DNA of 64,000 nucleotides from NCBI RefSeq assembly GCF_910592395.1, contig NC_088312.1, positions 7,068,001 through 7,132,000 on the forward strand, given 5' to 3'. Positions 48,601 to 61,768 of the stretch are shown in pieces. The stretch's first letter is position 1, and the number at the start of each line of letters is the position of its first letter. Under the pieces are notes generated by a model, which saw only the letters and a program-made list of their open reading frames with translations, made no database searches and was not told the DNA's origin. Source of the DNA: Lineus longissimus. Taxonomy: Eukaryota; Nemertea; Pilidiophora; Heteronemertea; Lineidae. A program made the translations under genes and the position numbers.

Positions 48601-51600
48601 CCCCTGGTGGGCATTCCTTGGACTGTGTACCTTGCAAGTGAAGACCTTGACAGATGTTGATCCAGTACCTTAAAAATAGACAGAATAAAAATGTCAGTGA
48701 GAAATGCATGAGTTCTTCTGATGATCTGATCCACAGCCAGAATGAATCGAATGAAAAAAATGGTGTGCAGATTCCAAAACAATATTAAACACAGGCTTGG
48801 TTTGGCAGTTGACTTCACAATCATTAGCAGAATGATGATATCGAGTGAAGAAACTTACATGTTTCCTGCTTCATCAGTGATATTCCAGCTTCCCTGATCA
48901 CGTGAGAGGATGGAGAGGTCATACGTATTGCCGTTATCAGTGATGCTGCACTTCTCTGCAACCGTCGGGCAGACCAATGACGTCTGCCAGAGGAAGCTGA
49001 TAGAACAAGCAGACATCTGAAAGTATGATAAACATTTATATCTCTGCTGCTGGAGAAAGGGATGACAGGGTGCAGGAGTGCCACAGTCCAAACATCAGTG
49101 CCTGTCACCTATAAGGTCCAAGGTTTGATTCCCGGTTGGTACCAGAATACTCATGTGTTAGAGAGGGTCTCAATTTTCCTCCTACATTACAATACTAATT
49201 AGTTTTCCTGGCTCTTCACAGTCCTTTGGATATGATAGGAATACCATCTTTCTTCTTGTTAAAGCGTTTAAAACTAAAAAAGTACATGTATATGTTACTT
49301 ACACCGAGGACGACTGGTTTGCCATGTCCAGCATGAGGGTCACATTCAAGTAGAATATGAGATGCCCCTTGACCAGTATCTGTAGGTATAAACAAAACTA
49401 ATCATGACGGTGGCAAGACTGTACGCCTATGACAGACCTTTGCAGATATCAATAGAAATACTTATATCGATTAGTGCCATGCAAATATTTCTAGGTTTAC
49501 AGTATGCAGAAAACAGATGCAAGATAGAGAAAGACGAATAATCATCAATTAATCCATGTATAAGAATTATTACTTACCTGCATTCATACAAGTGTCACCA
49601 CCACTGTATGAGATTGTCACCTTCTCAAACTCAATGTTCGTCTTCTGGGTCGAAACGAGGCCGTAAGATTTCTCCTTGTCTCCTGTTGTGCACACCCCCG
49701 ACCTCTTGCATATGCTGCCCTTGTCAGCTACACCACCACACAGGTTGACATAGTATTTTTTGCCTCCATAGGGCACCTAGTGAAAAATAAAAACTATGTT
49801 TTACTCAAAATATTAAAAAACTGTATTCCCTTTGAAATATCTGAGGATGAAATGCTTTCGGATGCCTTTTAACTGCATCCCAAACTACTCTGAAGATAGG
49901 AATAAGAATTTGTTTATCACTTGAAAGGAAGAAAACTTGGAAAACTTAATCACGGCTCACCTCGTAACTTGTCAAACTCTAAAAGGAAGAAAACTTGGAA
50001 CAACATGATCACAACCTACCTCGTAACTTCCCAAAGGTATCTTCAGCGTTGATAAATCAAAGACGACATCAGTGACAGAATCTTTGAACTTGCACTCCCC
50101 GACTGTTTTGGGCACTTGGTAAGGACAGACAACACTTGTGCCCCACGAGAAGACGTAAACGCAATCGTTGGTGATGTCCTCAAGTTGTGGGTGACCCTGT
50201 AATGAAAACATGTGGTAAAGATTGCCTTGGCAGTTTCAAGACCATAACATGATAAATATCCAAATAGTGTGTGACTGCCTTTTTGACTGCTACAAGAACT
50301 GACAGCATGATGGGCAAAACTAAATGCAAAAGAAGAAATTTCATATCAGCTTGGGCAGGAACAGATCAGATACTTCCATCTGTGTACTAAGGCTTATGCA
50401 GCCAGGCGCGACAAGTGACAAGGCACAAGGCCTGCTGCAACCTACCTGCGGTGTTCCAGTGACACAGCTGAAGACAATCTTGGAAGTTGTATTCTTCTTT
50501 GGGTTTGTAGCACACTGGACTCCATGATCATACATGATGGTGACCTTGTTTGTATCCTTGTCGATGAAGGGAGCTGTCTCGACTAGGCCGAGACTCTAAA
50601 AAAAGAAACAATGTGAGAGATCACTTTACCAACAATTTGGAGTGTTCTGATGTAACATTGGGTGAAATTTTGCTAACATTTGATGATGCATTCCAGAACT
50701 GCCTCTTCTGAGGGACTCTTCAACCATATACTTGTGCACTAGCCCAAAGTACTCCTTTTTATCTAATAAAAAACTGTTGCCAGCTCCTCAAACAACTACA
50801 AACTTATCTTTCAAACTTACCACTGGTTTCTTCCCAGCTTCGACTCTACACGCAGCGCTACCTGGTGGGCAGAGGACTCCTCGAATTGGATTCAGCGGTC
50901 GACAGACATTGATATAGAAGGTTCCCTTAGGGTCTTTGTCTCCGGCTGTACTCTTGATGGCAAGGTAATATTCGTTGTTTTTAATCAGGGGTGAAAGGTC
51001 AATCACAGATGTGCCATTGTCGACTAGACATTGAACCTGTAATGAAAATATATCGCGGTTCATATCTCATTCAATCAGAGAAATTAGACTGTACACTTGG
51101 TCAGCAGACAATAGATGAATCACTTGGTATTTAAAGTTTAATGTCGCATGCCGCAACAACGAACGCAGTACTCGGTGAGAACTGCTCAGAAAGAAAGATC
51201 TGAAATGTTGAAAAAGCTTTGTCAGATCGTACCTGTTTTTCGCACGCCAGCTTTGTGGGCCACGAGATGTAATACGTGCAATCCTCGCTGGTCTCCTGAA
51301 TGAACACAGGACTACCATCACCAGGGCCGCACACGAATGTGATGACCGTATTTCGAGTGTAGTTATTCCTGTGACACTTATCACCGTTGGTGTAGTTCAA
51401 GGAAATAATGCCGCGGTCATAGATTGGTTTGTCCGAGTAGTCACCCAGATTGAAACTACGGTGTTCACCATTATCTTCTGACTGACAAACTCCTGATAAT
51501 GAGGGAAGGAATACATGGGCATTAGGTCAAACACCTTCACAGATCAGATAGCTTGGATGCTATTAAGGAATACACACCCATATTACACAGTTCGCCATCT

Positions 51601-54600
51601 TAAATTCAAAATCCAGAACTGCCACAGCAGCTGATGTGGACCCATTGATCATGGTAGCACGGTGTTTCCTTCTGAGGACAGAAGCCCATCTTGCATTAAC
51701 TCACCAGAGTTTCCTTTACAGTTACTGGTTGCGATCTTGTCACAGATGTTGAACAGGTAGGTGTGGCCATCTTTGTCATGTTCTTCATAGCCCTTAGGTG
51801 ATTTCAGGGAGCTCAGGTCAAACTTATAACCTGAAGAAAACAAGTGTAGTTTGAGATAGGTCAAACTTATAACCTGAAGAAAATGCAGTTTGAGACAGCT
51901 CAAAGGTGTTCAATATAGTAATAATAGTTGGGCGGTTCCAGGTATGCTGACCTGACATATTGATGTAGACTTAAATTCATTCATTCATTTCATCAAGTCT
52001 TACCAGTATCTGGGTTGGTTGTGGTACAGTTTCCACCAGTAACAGCAGACGTGCTCTCAACACATGCTTTCCTTGTCATCCAGGTAAAGTGGTAGTCACA
52101 GTCATTCTCAACAAAGGCATACTCAGGCTTCGTCCCCTGAAATTATGATATTTTTTATTTAATTTCGGCTGTGGCCAGTTCGATAAGTCTTTTTCTAATA
52201 ATTGCCTGATAAACACACTGTAATAGGGCAAGTCCCTTGAATCAGACACAGATTAAATAAACAACTGAAACAATCCCCTTGACAACTCATGTTAGATAGA
52301 ACTACCATAGAGTAACTTACATAAGCCGTCTTCTCACAGATCAAAAGGATGGTTGTGGTGGCATTCTTGCCATTCTTACACTGATCACCATTGATATACT
52401 TCAACATCAGATTCCCTTTGTCATCTGAAGTCAACATGTGGTCGTTCACTTCACCTATATTTCGATACCTGAAAGTTGAAGTTTTGGGTTTATAGTCTGA
52501 TATCAACTATGCTATACATGTAGGTAATCACCCGACTTTACCCGCTAACCCAGGTCTGTCCTGAAAACATACAGCAGGGTGGACCCAAGATGAGCTGCTC
52601 AATTAGGGCCAATGTACCAATGGCCATATGGATGAATGGCTGAGATCCAATGACCACATCACAGTTGTGATAACGATGATGTTTTGGTAAACACATAAAT
52701 GCCCACCTCACCATGGCGGTTAAGGGGCTCGCATGAAACTGAAGTAGATGTACGTTAATGAATATCAAAATATCAGTTGATTAGCCTACTTTTTCTTTGC
52801 GTCTTTCTCTGTGATGTTGACCAAGCATGCAGCTGAGTTGAAAGGACAAGTTGAACCTGAAAAACAAATTATGTTTTGTGACAAATGCAACTGAAAAAAC
52901 GACCAACTGAAAATGATTGGAGTATCGGTTTTTTGATCCTAAACAAAGTTGTTTGTTTTTTATTCAGTAAATATACATAAAGCATCCTTAATATTCATCA
53001 CGTGCCACCTACCTTTCCCATGGACAACACTTGCACACACATTGATAAAGAACTTAATTCCCATCGTAGATGGCTGCGGCGTGTACTCATAGTTCTGACT
53101 TGACTGAGTCATATCACTGAAATCAAAGTAATTCCTTTCGCTATCTCGGACGTCGCATGCCAGGGCTTTCTTGAAAGGCGGACAGGCTCGTGAAGTCTGC
53201 CAGGTAAACACGTAGGTACAGTCATCTTTTTCCACGACATACTTTGGCCCATCGCTACCGATTTTGTTGTGATCACACAGGAATTTTATAATGGTGCTCC
53301 GTGGGTATTTGCTGTGACAATTGCCGGTTCCGCCATTGTATTCCACGGTGATTTCACCATCCTCGTATTTGATGTCAGAACTAATAAGTCCTGGAAGTCA
53401 GAACGAAAAACATTTAGTTCAAACAAAACTGTATTGGAAGAATAACGAAGATGAAAAAGAATGGAGCTCTTTTCAACTTAAAAGAAATGTGCTAATGCAT
53501 TCGTTGTGTGCTTGGGAAAGAGATGGCTGATGTATTTTGATGGTTTTGCAGGTTGGCTCATGACATATGAACACGCTCACCTCCACTGAAGATCGTAGCA
53601 CTACCAGCTTTTGTCTGGCAGGAACCAATCCCCTTGCTCCCATCACAATCCCCTTTGCCTTCATTGAGATGACCGCACACATTGATGAGATACTCATATC
53701 CTCCTCCCGGCACATGGTAGTCTTTATCAGAGAGGTGTAGAGGATTTAGATCAAACTCTATATGGTAGAGGGGGTCAGTCACTTTGCATCCATGGCCAAT
53801 GATTTGCTGCACGGCACAAGCTGCTGGCGTCCGCCATTCAAACACGTACTCACACTCTGGTGTCTCTTTCAAAAAGGTAGGCGAGTGCTGAAAATAACGA
53901 ACGTATGATCAGAAATTCTTCTCAAGTTGCAACTGAACTGCAATGAATACCTGTACCATTCTATTAGGAGATTCTATATTAAAGAATTCTTATAGAGGTG
54001 CCTTTTGCCTAGTGGTAAACAACTGCTGGCTACAATGAAGTCGAAAAAACACTTACTTCAGTGGGTGAACAGTAAAAGATGATTCTTGTGCTGCGATGAT
54101 TCTGTCTGAGAGTCCCAGCATGGCAGATCTCTCCCCCCAGATAGCGGATGCTGACAGTACCATTCTCTGCCGATGGGTTACTCTGAATATAGCCCATACC
54201 GTGTGACTGTTTGTTTGTGATGGATACTTGGCAGCCTCCGACAGGGCCACCTGCAACAAAAGACAATACCATCAGAATAGGCAGTGTTATTCAGCCTTTA
54301 CACGACAACCAAGCGCTTTGGAAAATAAATGCAGTCAGTCAAAACTATGCAAAGGTCTTAAAATTCAATGGAGGTCCGAAATTTTGTGATGTTCCTTTGG
54401 GTCTCCTTCGAAAAGTTTCTTGAAAGATGTTTCAGACGCCTATAATAATGTGATTAGACACAAGTTCTCCCAAGTTAAGTTCATTGTCAATAGCAGAATT
54501 ATGCTCATAGCTCCGCGAAGGCAAAACTAACCTGGGCAATTGGTGCCTGGTATGGAGTTGATCGGCCGACAAACATTGATATAGTACTGTAAATCAGAGT

Positions 54601-57600
54601 GCCCACTCCTGGAATCTGGCACCATCCACGAGCTGTCCACCTTCGAAAGAGTTGAAAGGTCATACTGGTAGCCGTATTGATCTGAGACGATGCAATCAAC
54701 GGCCTGTGGAGCACAGGCGAGAGAGGTATCAAATTGGAAGAGATAAGTAGTGCCCTCTTTCTTCAAGAATTTCACATCGCCGAGAGGTTTGTCGCGATGG
54801 CAGTTGAAGCTGATAACAACTTTTGTTCGGTCACCTGAAAAAGGTATAAAAGGTAATGAGTAGATGTATTTACTTAAATCTAAAAGTTTACTACCATGTG
54901 TTTTTTTAGCTAAGTTCTCACTTTCACTGACTGCCAAGCTTCAATGCTCGATTCTGTCTCCTTCTCACTGAAATATATCACGTTTTGGGGGATACCCTTT
55001 GGTCAGGACTACACTTACCATTTTCGAGGAGGCCTCCTTCATAGGTCAATGTCAACGTCCCATCATCAGAGAACTGTAGCTTCTGTGAAGACTCCGTGGC
55101 AAGATTGAGAGTGACTTTCTCATCCTTGACTTGGCAAGCAGCAGCATCTTTACCAACGATCACACCACATGTGCTGACAGCACCACAGATATTGAGCTGG
55201 AATAGAGATGAGTTTTTCATCTTACAGTACTAGCCTATAAGGGAGAAATGGCCAAGTTAACAAGAAATGATAGATGCTCACCTTGTAAGTAGTACCGGTG
55301 CCACCGTCAGCACTGTACACATCTGTCCCTCTCTTCATGAGCGGCTGGAGATTGTAAACGTACCCAGTCTTGGCATCTTTCAAAGTACACTTCTCCTCGG
55401 TCTTTACTTCTGTGTCAACGATTGGACATGCAGCCGCTGTCTCCCAGAGGAATGAATATTCACATTTACCGTCTGCTCGTAAAAAGCTCGGGCTGGTCGA
55501 CTGGAAGAAGATACAATATTGAAGCTAAGTAGCAGCAGAAATATTGATTTGAGTACGAGTCTAGATTCTACGATACGACACATTCTCAACGTGGTACACT
55601 TTTCATATTTGATCGTGGGTCTAGAAAAAAGAAATTGCTATAGCGCAGTTTGAAACTTGGTACCGGGAATATACATAGCAAAACGGGTGAATGAAATGAA
55701 CAAATCTCGTTGGACTTGTCTACCAGTCAATCACACTGACTTACCAGTTGTCCCTTTGTACATTGCAAGTGAATGTTGGTAGTGTAGTTTGTGTGCTTCC
55801 CATTATCATCAACGCATTCTGATCCGTTTGTATATTTCAGCAGGATCTTGCCCTGGCTCTCAAGGGTGGGTGGTGTCAAGGCATGGCCCAGGTTCTTGAC
55901 TTTAATTTCTTCCTAAAATAGAAAAGAAAATATCTTGCTAAGAAGATGTTGTGGAACGAAAATCGAAAAAATGTTCATCCGTGTAAGTATTCACAGACAA
56001 GCTGCACAGCTTCCATGAATGTGGAATTCTGGATTATTGAAAGACAGAAACAACATAAGGGAAAGGTAATAAAGCATTGTTTCTGTGATATACAAGCCTA
56101 AAAAGATGGAACTGTCACTTACGGCAAAATTGTGGAATTCTGACATGCATGCTGCGGCGAAGGTGTCGCACATGCTATTCCGTACGTGGACAGGATTCAG
56201 AGGACGGCACACGTTGAGATAGAACTTCCGTTTCAGTTTAGAATCAGAGTCATCTACTCTCTCCCAGTTCTGTTGATTTTCCGACTTTGATAAACTGAAA
56301 TCGGAATCAGTCATTTATAGTCATTTGAGAAGGGCTTGAATTTGAGTGAGGTAAACATACAATAAAATATCTTAAGCAATATCTTCATGCTCTAAACCTC
56401 TTAATTTGAGAGTTGTTTTGCATTTTAAACGATATCAAAGTGCAGTATATTGCAGTTCAACCAAATTTGTCGACCAATTAATTTGAACATACCCTGACAG
56501 ATCATACTGCTCATTGGTCTTTGGATCAGTCACTATGCACTCAAGAGGAGCCTCTGCACAGGCGTACTTGGTGAACCAGCGGAATGTGTAGGAATGGTTG
56601 CCCTCATGGTGGAACTCTGGATGGCCAATGCCAGCATTTGGGTCACAGAGAAACACGATCTCGGTCTTCCGAGCGATTGGCGGCGTGGTGTGGTAGTTAT
56701 CACCATCGGAATACGTCAGATTGATCATGCCATCGAAGTAGTAAAGGGTGTCGGAAGCTTTACCAAGGTTGAAGTTTTGGCTGAAAGAAATTAGAGGAAA
56801 TGACTGAGAAACATGGCAGATTTCCAAACTGATGAGGGAAACTAAAAAGATGCAAACTTAGATTTTTAAACAAATGTACAATGTATGAGATATTTCGCAG
56901 CAAATTTCGTTGTCATACAAGATCTAGGTTGTACTTAGTCTAGTTCCGAGCTGATGGGTACTACAGGAATCATACCCAGAGTGCACAGCGGCCGGTTAGA
57001 AGGACGAATTCCTTCAAGGGGACGACTTACAGAACATTTTTCTTGTTTACTTGACAGACTCCACTCTGAGCATCCTTGCACTTGCCGTTACCAATCGGAG
57101 CACAGACATTGATGAGATAGTCATAGGACGTGTCGTTGGTCTTGTAGAAACTGGCGTCGCCTGTCTTCGTCAAACGTGACAGGTCAAAATTAAAGCCAGC
57201 ATCGTTGTCGGAGACACGACAGTTTGTTCCAATTTTTCTCCCTAGTACACAGGCAGCTGCTGTCTGCCATCGGAAGTCATAGAAACACTTGTCGTCTGAA
57301 CGGTGAACAAGGACAGGGCCACTCTCAAGGTCACCTGAAGGTCAAGAATCAAGAATGACAAGGCTAGCTATACAAGATCTTGTAGTTTTAAGGTTAGTTT
57401 CGATTAATCTAAAAGACTGTTGGCGACATCTGTTGCCAAGTAAGGCCGAGGGATAGAGAAATTGTCCAAAAAAGACCTGATCAAATAATAGCTTTGAAAT
57501 CTTACCTGGTTTACAAGTCAATGTGATAGTGGTCATTGCTGAGTTCTTAGACTTATCAGTGCATGGGCTACCATTCTTGTAAACTAGTTGGATATCCCCG

Positions 57601-60600
57601 GACGTCAAGTAAACTGGACCTTGAACATACTGGCCAAGGCTCTTAGCTTTCCCCGCTTGATCTGAAAATGGAGACAGCATTTGAGTACATGTATGGTGAT
57701 AGGTGCAGGGAAGTCAGAGGCATGATAGTTACGTGAAGGATTTGTAGTTACGTGAGTGGACTGTCCTCTTCACTATAATGCACTTTAGGAAGTTAGAAGA
57801 TTGATTTCTGCGTGACACAGCTCTGCTCCTGGATACTTTGTACCCTTCAACCACAAGTAGTGGGTCTAAGTGAGAGCGGAGCATAATTTCAAGAGTTCTG
57901 GAAGAATTCTATTCTACCTCATCTCAGTTGGTGCAGTTGACTTTGACCGTGAATGAAAATATTGCCTAAATTACCTATACTACAGGCAGCAGCCCCATCA
58001 GGACATTTGTTGGTGAGGTTGGACTTCAGAATGTCACCACAAATGTTGATGAAATATCGGCTTTTACTTTCGTCGCTTGCCAAAAGATGACTTGTCAATG
58101 CCTCCCAGTTGTTCTCCTTGGTTCGTATCAGAGTCGACAAATCAAACTGCTTCTTGTCAACGTTGACACGGCACATTTTCGGATGACTGACGCACGCATA
58201 TTTGGTCGACCAATCAAATAAATAAGTGCAGTTTGTTTCCGAGTTGAACACCGGTTTGCCCCGGCCGTCGTCTTCGGCAGACTGGTTACAGTGGAAGGTG
58301 ATGACAGTTGTCCTTGAGAAGTGGCTGGAGCAGGCGTCTCCAGCTTGATAGGTCATCGTAAGTTCACCATCTGAATACCTGAAATTGGGAAATTTCATTT
58401 AGAAATAACAGCAAGAGAAAACTTTCAGAAATGATGACTGAGCTTTCGACTTTGGTATTCAGATTTGAGTACCTGTTATAACATTAAAATTCACCAAAGG
58501 GCATAACTGAACTGTGGCTTATACACTAATCTGATATCCGCAAACTGGGAAATTTATTTGAGACACTCATACCTCAGTGTTTGGTGATGGAGTCTTCCTA
58601 ATGCTTCCCCAAATGAGGGATCAGAGAAGGATTTCTGGCAAACTGATATGCCGTCTCTGTTATCTGATGTTGGACAGTCGATTCCAAGCTCACCACACAC
58701 GTTGATGAAATAGACGTAAGTTTTCCCGCCGGTGGTGAAGTTGGTTCTGTATGGATGGGCTGAACCTAAAAAAGATTACAACATATTTTATTAAAGAGCA
58801 ATATCTTGACTTATAAAGTTTGAAAAACTGCGTGACAGGATATCAATTTCAGCTTAAAGTTTGATGCAGGAAAAAAGGACTCGATCTTTACTCACCAACT
58901 CCCTTGGTCAATGGAGAAAGATCGATGTCAACACCATGCTGTTCTTGCGTCAGCTTACACGTATTGGAGGTAAGCGTTTCCTCCGGACATGCATACTCGG
59001 TCTCCCACAGAACTTGGTACTGACAGTTGAAAAATGACGTCAATTTTGGATTCTGGCCCTGAAAATACAGAGGCGTTGTGAGGGAGAGGCGACAATATAC
59101 ATTTTGTATATTTTGTATCTTTAAGCAGTGGTCTCAATTGGCTTTGTCGACTTTTAAAGCTCATTCTTTCCCCTTGGCACATAAATTAGGCCAAGCAAAC
59201 ACTATTCTTAAGGCTTATTCATTCCCCTTGGCACATAAATTAGACCAAGCAAACAATATTCTTACCCCTCCTCGCTTTGGACAAAGGAATGTCACAGTAG
59301 TAGATGGAGTATCAACACAGCCACTTGGTTTATCAGCAACTGATGTGTTATAATGCAGTATCAGGTTGCCCTGGGCGTCGTACTGGAGTCTATCGGCCGG
59401 GCTGCCCATGTTTGCGACACCCATCATGTGTGTCTGGCATGCTGCTGTGCTGGGGCTGCACCCTTTTAAACTTGTGTTTGTGCCTGGAAAGTAAGTTGAA
59501 TTCAAATTTGAAGTCAGATTTGTGGTGCAGCTGTCAAACATTTGGACGCTTGCAAGTTCTACCCACGTTTTGGTCCTTGCTTGTTCTTCACAAAGTGAGC
59601 TCAAGTGAGGTGCCATACAAGCAGCTCCTTGGTACCTCAGAGTGCCTCACTGAACACCTACATGTCAGAGTAGTTTTTAACTTGAAACTCTGGATGAATA
59701 TCAGCCACAACTGATGAGCTTTCCATCGTTGCTGCGACCTTGTTCACACAAACATCTTGGTTGGTGTTTATGCTTACCTGGTGTTATAGCACGACACACA
59801 TTGATGTAGAAGTCGCTATAAGTTGCTGTATCAGTTTTATAAGCCCCTTCCGTCATAATAAGGGGTGTGAGGTCAACCTTTTTACCATCTTTGTTGTAAA
59901 TGGAACATGGCACCTCACTGGCAGTGGTCTTCTTTTTACAAGCTACTGTACTGTGCCACTCAAAGTAAGTGTCACATGCATATGATTCTAAAAACTTGGG
60001 AGATCCCTGAAAATACACAAAGTTTGTATAAAATCTATATATTATGAGTTATAATAAGATTATGTGATAAGCTGGCTATGCTAAGCACAAGACTTTCATC
60101 ATTATGTCTCTTAGTCATGTGACCCTGACACAGACACTGTCACAAGTCATAATAATGATTTTTTTGCTTGATTGTGTGATGAACGACACATTGCGAGCAA
60201 GTGGCCATTGTGAAATTTCTGCAGGTTTTTCTGTGGTATTAATCTACCCAGGTAGACGTCTTTAGTTCCAGCCTTTAACTTCAATACAACCTTATGGTCA
60301 GAAAAAGTAATTGTCAGAATTTACAAAATGTTTCTGTAATACTATGAGATTTGAACATTGTCCAATATCACTCCCAAGAACATTTACCAAAGGTAGGGCA
60401 TTCATTGGCAAAATGTAACACAGGTATAGGTTGACCTAGTGTAAAGAAACACACAGTGGAACCTCCCTAGAAAACACCTCTCTAATAAATACCTCTCTAT
60501 TAAGGACACTAGTTTTGGTCCCAAATTGGTTGTTTACTTTCAACTTGACCTCTCTAATCGGGACAACTCTCTATCAAGGACAGTACTAATCAGTCCCAAG

Positions 60601-61753
60601 GGTGATCTTAATAGAGAGGTTTTACTGTACTACCACACATGTAATCAACTCACCAATGTGTTGCCACATTTGATATTAATGGCAGTCATATAACTTTGCC
60701 CCTTGTTGACAGAACATGGCCCTCCATGAAAATAGAGCCATAGCTCCTTTTTACTGGTATCTTCTGTCACATTTAGTGTCTGTGAATAATTCCCTATACT
60801 CCTAGCTCCTTGGGAATCCTGGCAGCATATACTTGAATTCCCTGGACATGATTTGTCGATGCTGGATGCATTTTTACAAATGTTTATCTTGTATGCAGTC
60901 AATGTGTTGTTGATTTTAACTTTTACTTCCCATGGCCACCTAAAAAACAAATGAAAAAACTGAATAAAAAAATATTCTGAATTTGACAATTCACTGTTCC
61001 TAAATTTGGGTACTACAGGTAGCCTATATTACAGGGTATTAAGGTGGTACATTTATAGCCCCAGTGTGCACTTGGTGTGTACTACCAGCTCTTTTTAACA
61101 CTGCAGGAGCCATGATTGTACAACTTTATACCTTAAATAGACACAATTGTAAGCTGCATACTTGTTTCAATCAATTGGAACTCTAAGATCAGGACACCTC
61201 TCTATTATTAAGGACAGAACAATTGTCTGTCCCAAGAGCTCCTTACAATACATGACTGTTACACATACTGGATAAAGCCTGTGTTTGTCGGCAAGATTCC
61301 AACAAATCAAAATGCTATTTCATATCATTGCAACAAAGTTGTCTGTCAACGTTGATGAAATTCCTAGAATCGGAAGATAGAGATGCTGTCTAGTCTAGCG
61401 TCTTTCGTTGACTGCTAGTCCTCAACAACTCTCTCTCTCCGACTGGTGTGATGATGTCTAGGTGTTACCCCTTCGGGCTGGAAGTAATCATGATGAACAA
61501 TGTCAATTTGAACTATAGCAACTAGGCTACAGTAACAGTACAAATAATATGCAACAAAAATGAGAAAATTCGCGTCCAGAGAGATAGAATACCTTGCAAG
61601 AGGTGAGAAGTCATATTTATCTCCTAATGTGCTGGTGCAGCTGTCGCAGTCGATCAGATCTGAGGATACCACGAGCATAAATAAAGGCAGGTAACTAAAC
61701 AACGATATTTTCAACATCATTCCAAATTTTCTTCCTTGGAGTTCGTCCGCCAT
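45625..61753 (-). CDS. IGF2R: Cation-independent mannose-6-phosphate receptor, 15 MRH domains
   Basis: Type I membrane receptor carrying M6P-tagged hydrolases from Golgi/surface to endosomes. 38 minus-strand exons (high-low): 61753-61593, 60939-60654, 60006-59778, 59483-59266, 59058-58896, 58765-58573, 58378-57975, 57661-57506, 57334-57031, 56780-56493, 56294-56123, 55912-55745, 55500-55282, 55196-55019, 54834-54532, 54250-54057, 53887-53581, 53390-53013, 52856-52790, 52468-52321, 52136-52004, 51830-51705, 51492-51233, 51036-50821, 50595-50446, 50196-50020, 49776-49578, 49379-49303, 49016-48859, 48668-48523, 48338-48197, 47927-47772, 47565-47369, 47082-46964, 46769-46687, 46472-46320, 46174-46105, 45750-45625. 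Total 7224 nt, 2407 residues (human 2491), every junction in phase. Signal peptide about 1-31. Fifteen repeats carry C..YxFxWxTxxAC, DLSxL, FxINVC, AxCQ and LxYxxGxxC. One membrane segment lies near 2317-2337, then a 70-residue tail. A KRTTPK-basic patch, YSVL, DDFLL and a terminal acidic SDDDLIL stand where mammals have their sorting signals. Confidence 0.96.
46320..46472 (-). other. M6P receptor transmembrane exon
   Basis: Codes STVGAIVGVFSGIIIICILV followed by IVF and then HKKERR. It is the only long hydrophobic stretch after the signal peptide, with a basic stop-transfer end. Confidence 0.9.
49060..49150 (+). mobile_element. Possible tRNA-like SINE remnant in a receptor intron
   Basis: B-box-like GGTTTGATTCCCGGTTGG at 49122-49139, with only a weak A-box candidate upstream. 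Confidence 0.3.
49927..50035. repeat. 58-bp tandem duplication across a receptor splice donor
   Basis: GGAAGAAAACTTGGAA at 49927 and again at 49985. The outer copy carries a decoy exon end plus donor (TTACGAG|GTGAGC) 58 bp downstream of the true donor at 50019. Confidence 0.7.
51815..51897. repeat. 43-bp tandem duplication across a receptor splice acceptor
   Basis: AGGTCAAACTTATAACCTGAAGAAAA at 51815 and 51858. This duplicates the acceptor and first exon bases, and 43 nt would shift frame if the outer acceptor were used. Confidence 0.7.
53013..53887 (-). other. M6P receptor domain 9, predicted M6P site
   Basis: Gln1303 (SCQ), Arg1345 (PRSTIIKF), Glu1368 (VEKDDC) and Tyr1374 (CTY). Spacings are 42, 23 and 6, against 42, 20 and 6 recalled for the mammalian receptor (Q1292, R1334, E1354, Y1360). 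Confidence 0.8.
53581..54250 (-). other. M6P receptor domain 8 with a complete Q/R/E/Y set
   Basis: Gln1155 (GCQ), Arg1200 (HRSTRIIF), Glu1220 (KETPEC) and Tyr1226 (CEY). Spacings are 45, 20 and 6. Domain 8 is not a known binding domain in mammals. Confidence 0.55.
56493..57334 (-). other. M6P receptor domain 5, predicted phosphodiester site, one disulfide missing
   Basis: Exons 9-10. Gln698, Arg742, Glu764 and Tyr769 give spacings 44, 22 and 5 (mammalian domain 5 as recalled: 43, 22, 5). The usual Cys pair is gone at both ends: GDNYHTT replaces GxxC and EGNHSY replaces ExxCxY. Confidence 0.75.
57975..59058 (-). other. M6P receptor domain 3, predicted M6P site
   Basis: Exons 5-7. Gln396 (VCQ), Arg439 (SRTT), Glu464 (SETNC) and Tyr469 (CTY) form the Q/R/E/Y set. 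Spacings 43, 25 and 5 equal those I recall for domain 3 of the mammalian receptor (Q348, R391, E416, Y421). Confidence 0.85.
60455..60633. repeat. R2 repeat family, fullest copy, inverted ends
   Basis: CACAGTGGAACCTCCCTAG at one end and GAGAGGTTTTACTGTAC at the other are reverse complements. Internal CTCTCTATTAAGGACA and CTATCAAGGACAG units repeat. It lies in receptor intron 2. Confidence 0.65.
61186..61252. repeat. R2 repeat family copy, partial
   Basis: GGACACCTCTCTATTATTAAGGACAG and TGTCTGTCCCAAGAG, in receptor intron 1. Confidence 0.5.
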
Positions 61754-61768
61754 GTTGTTCGTTTTGAC

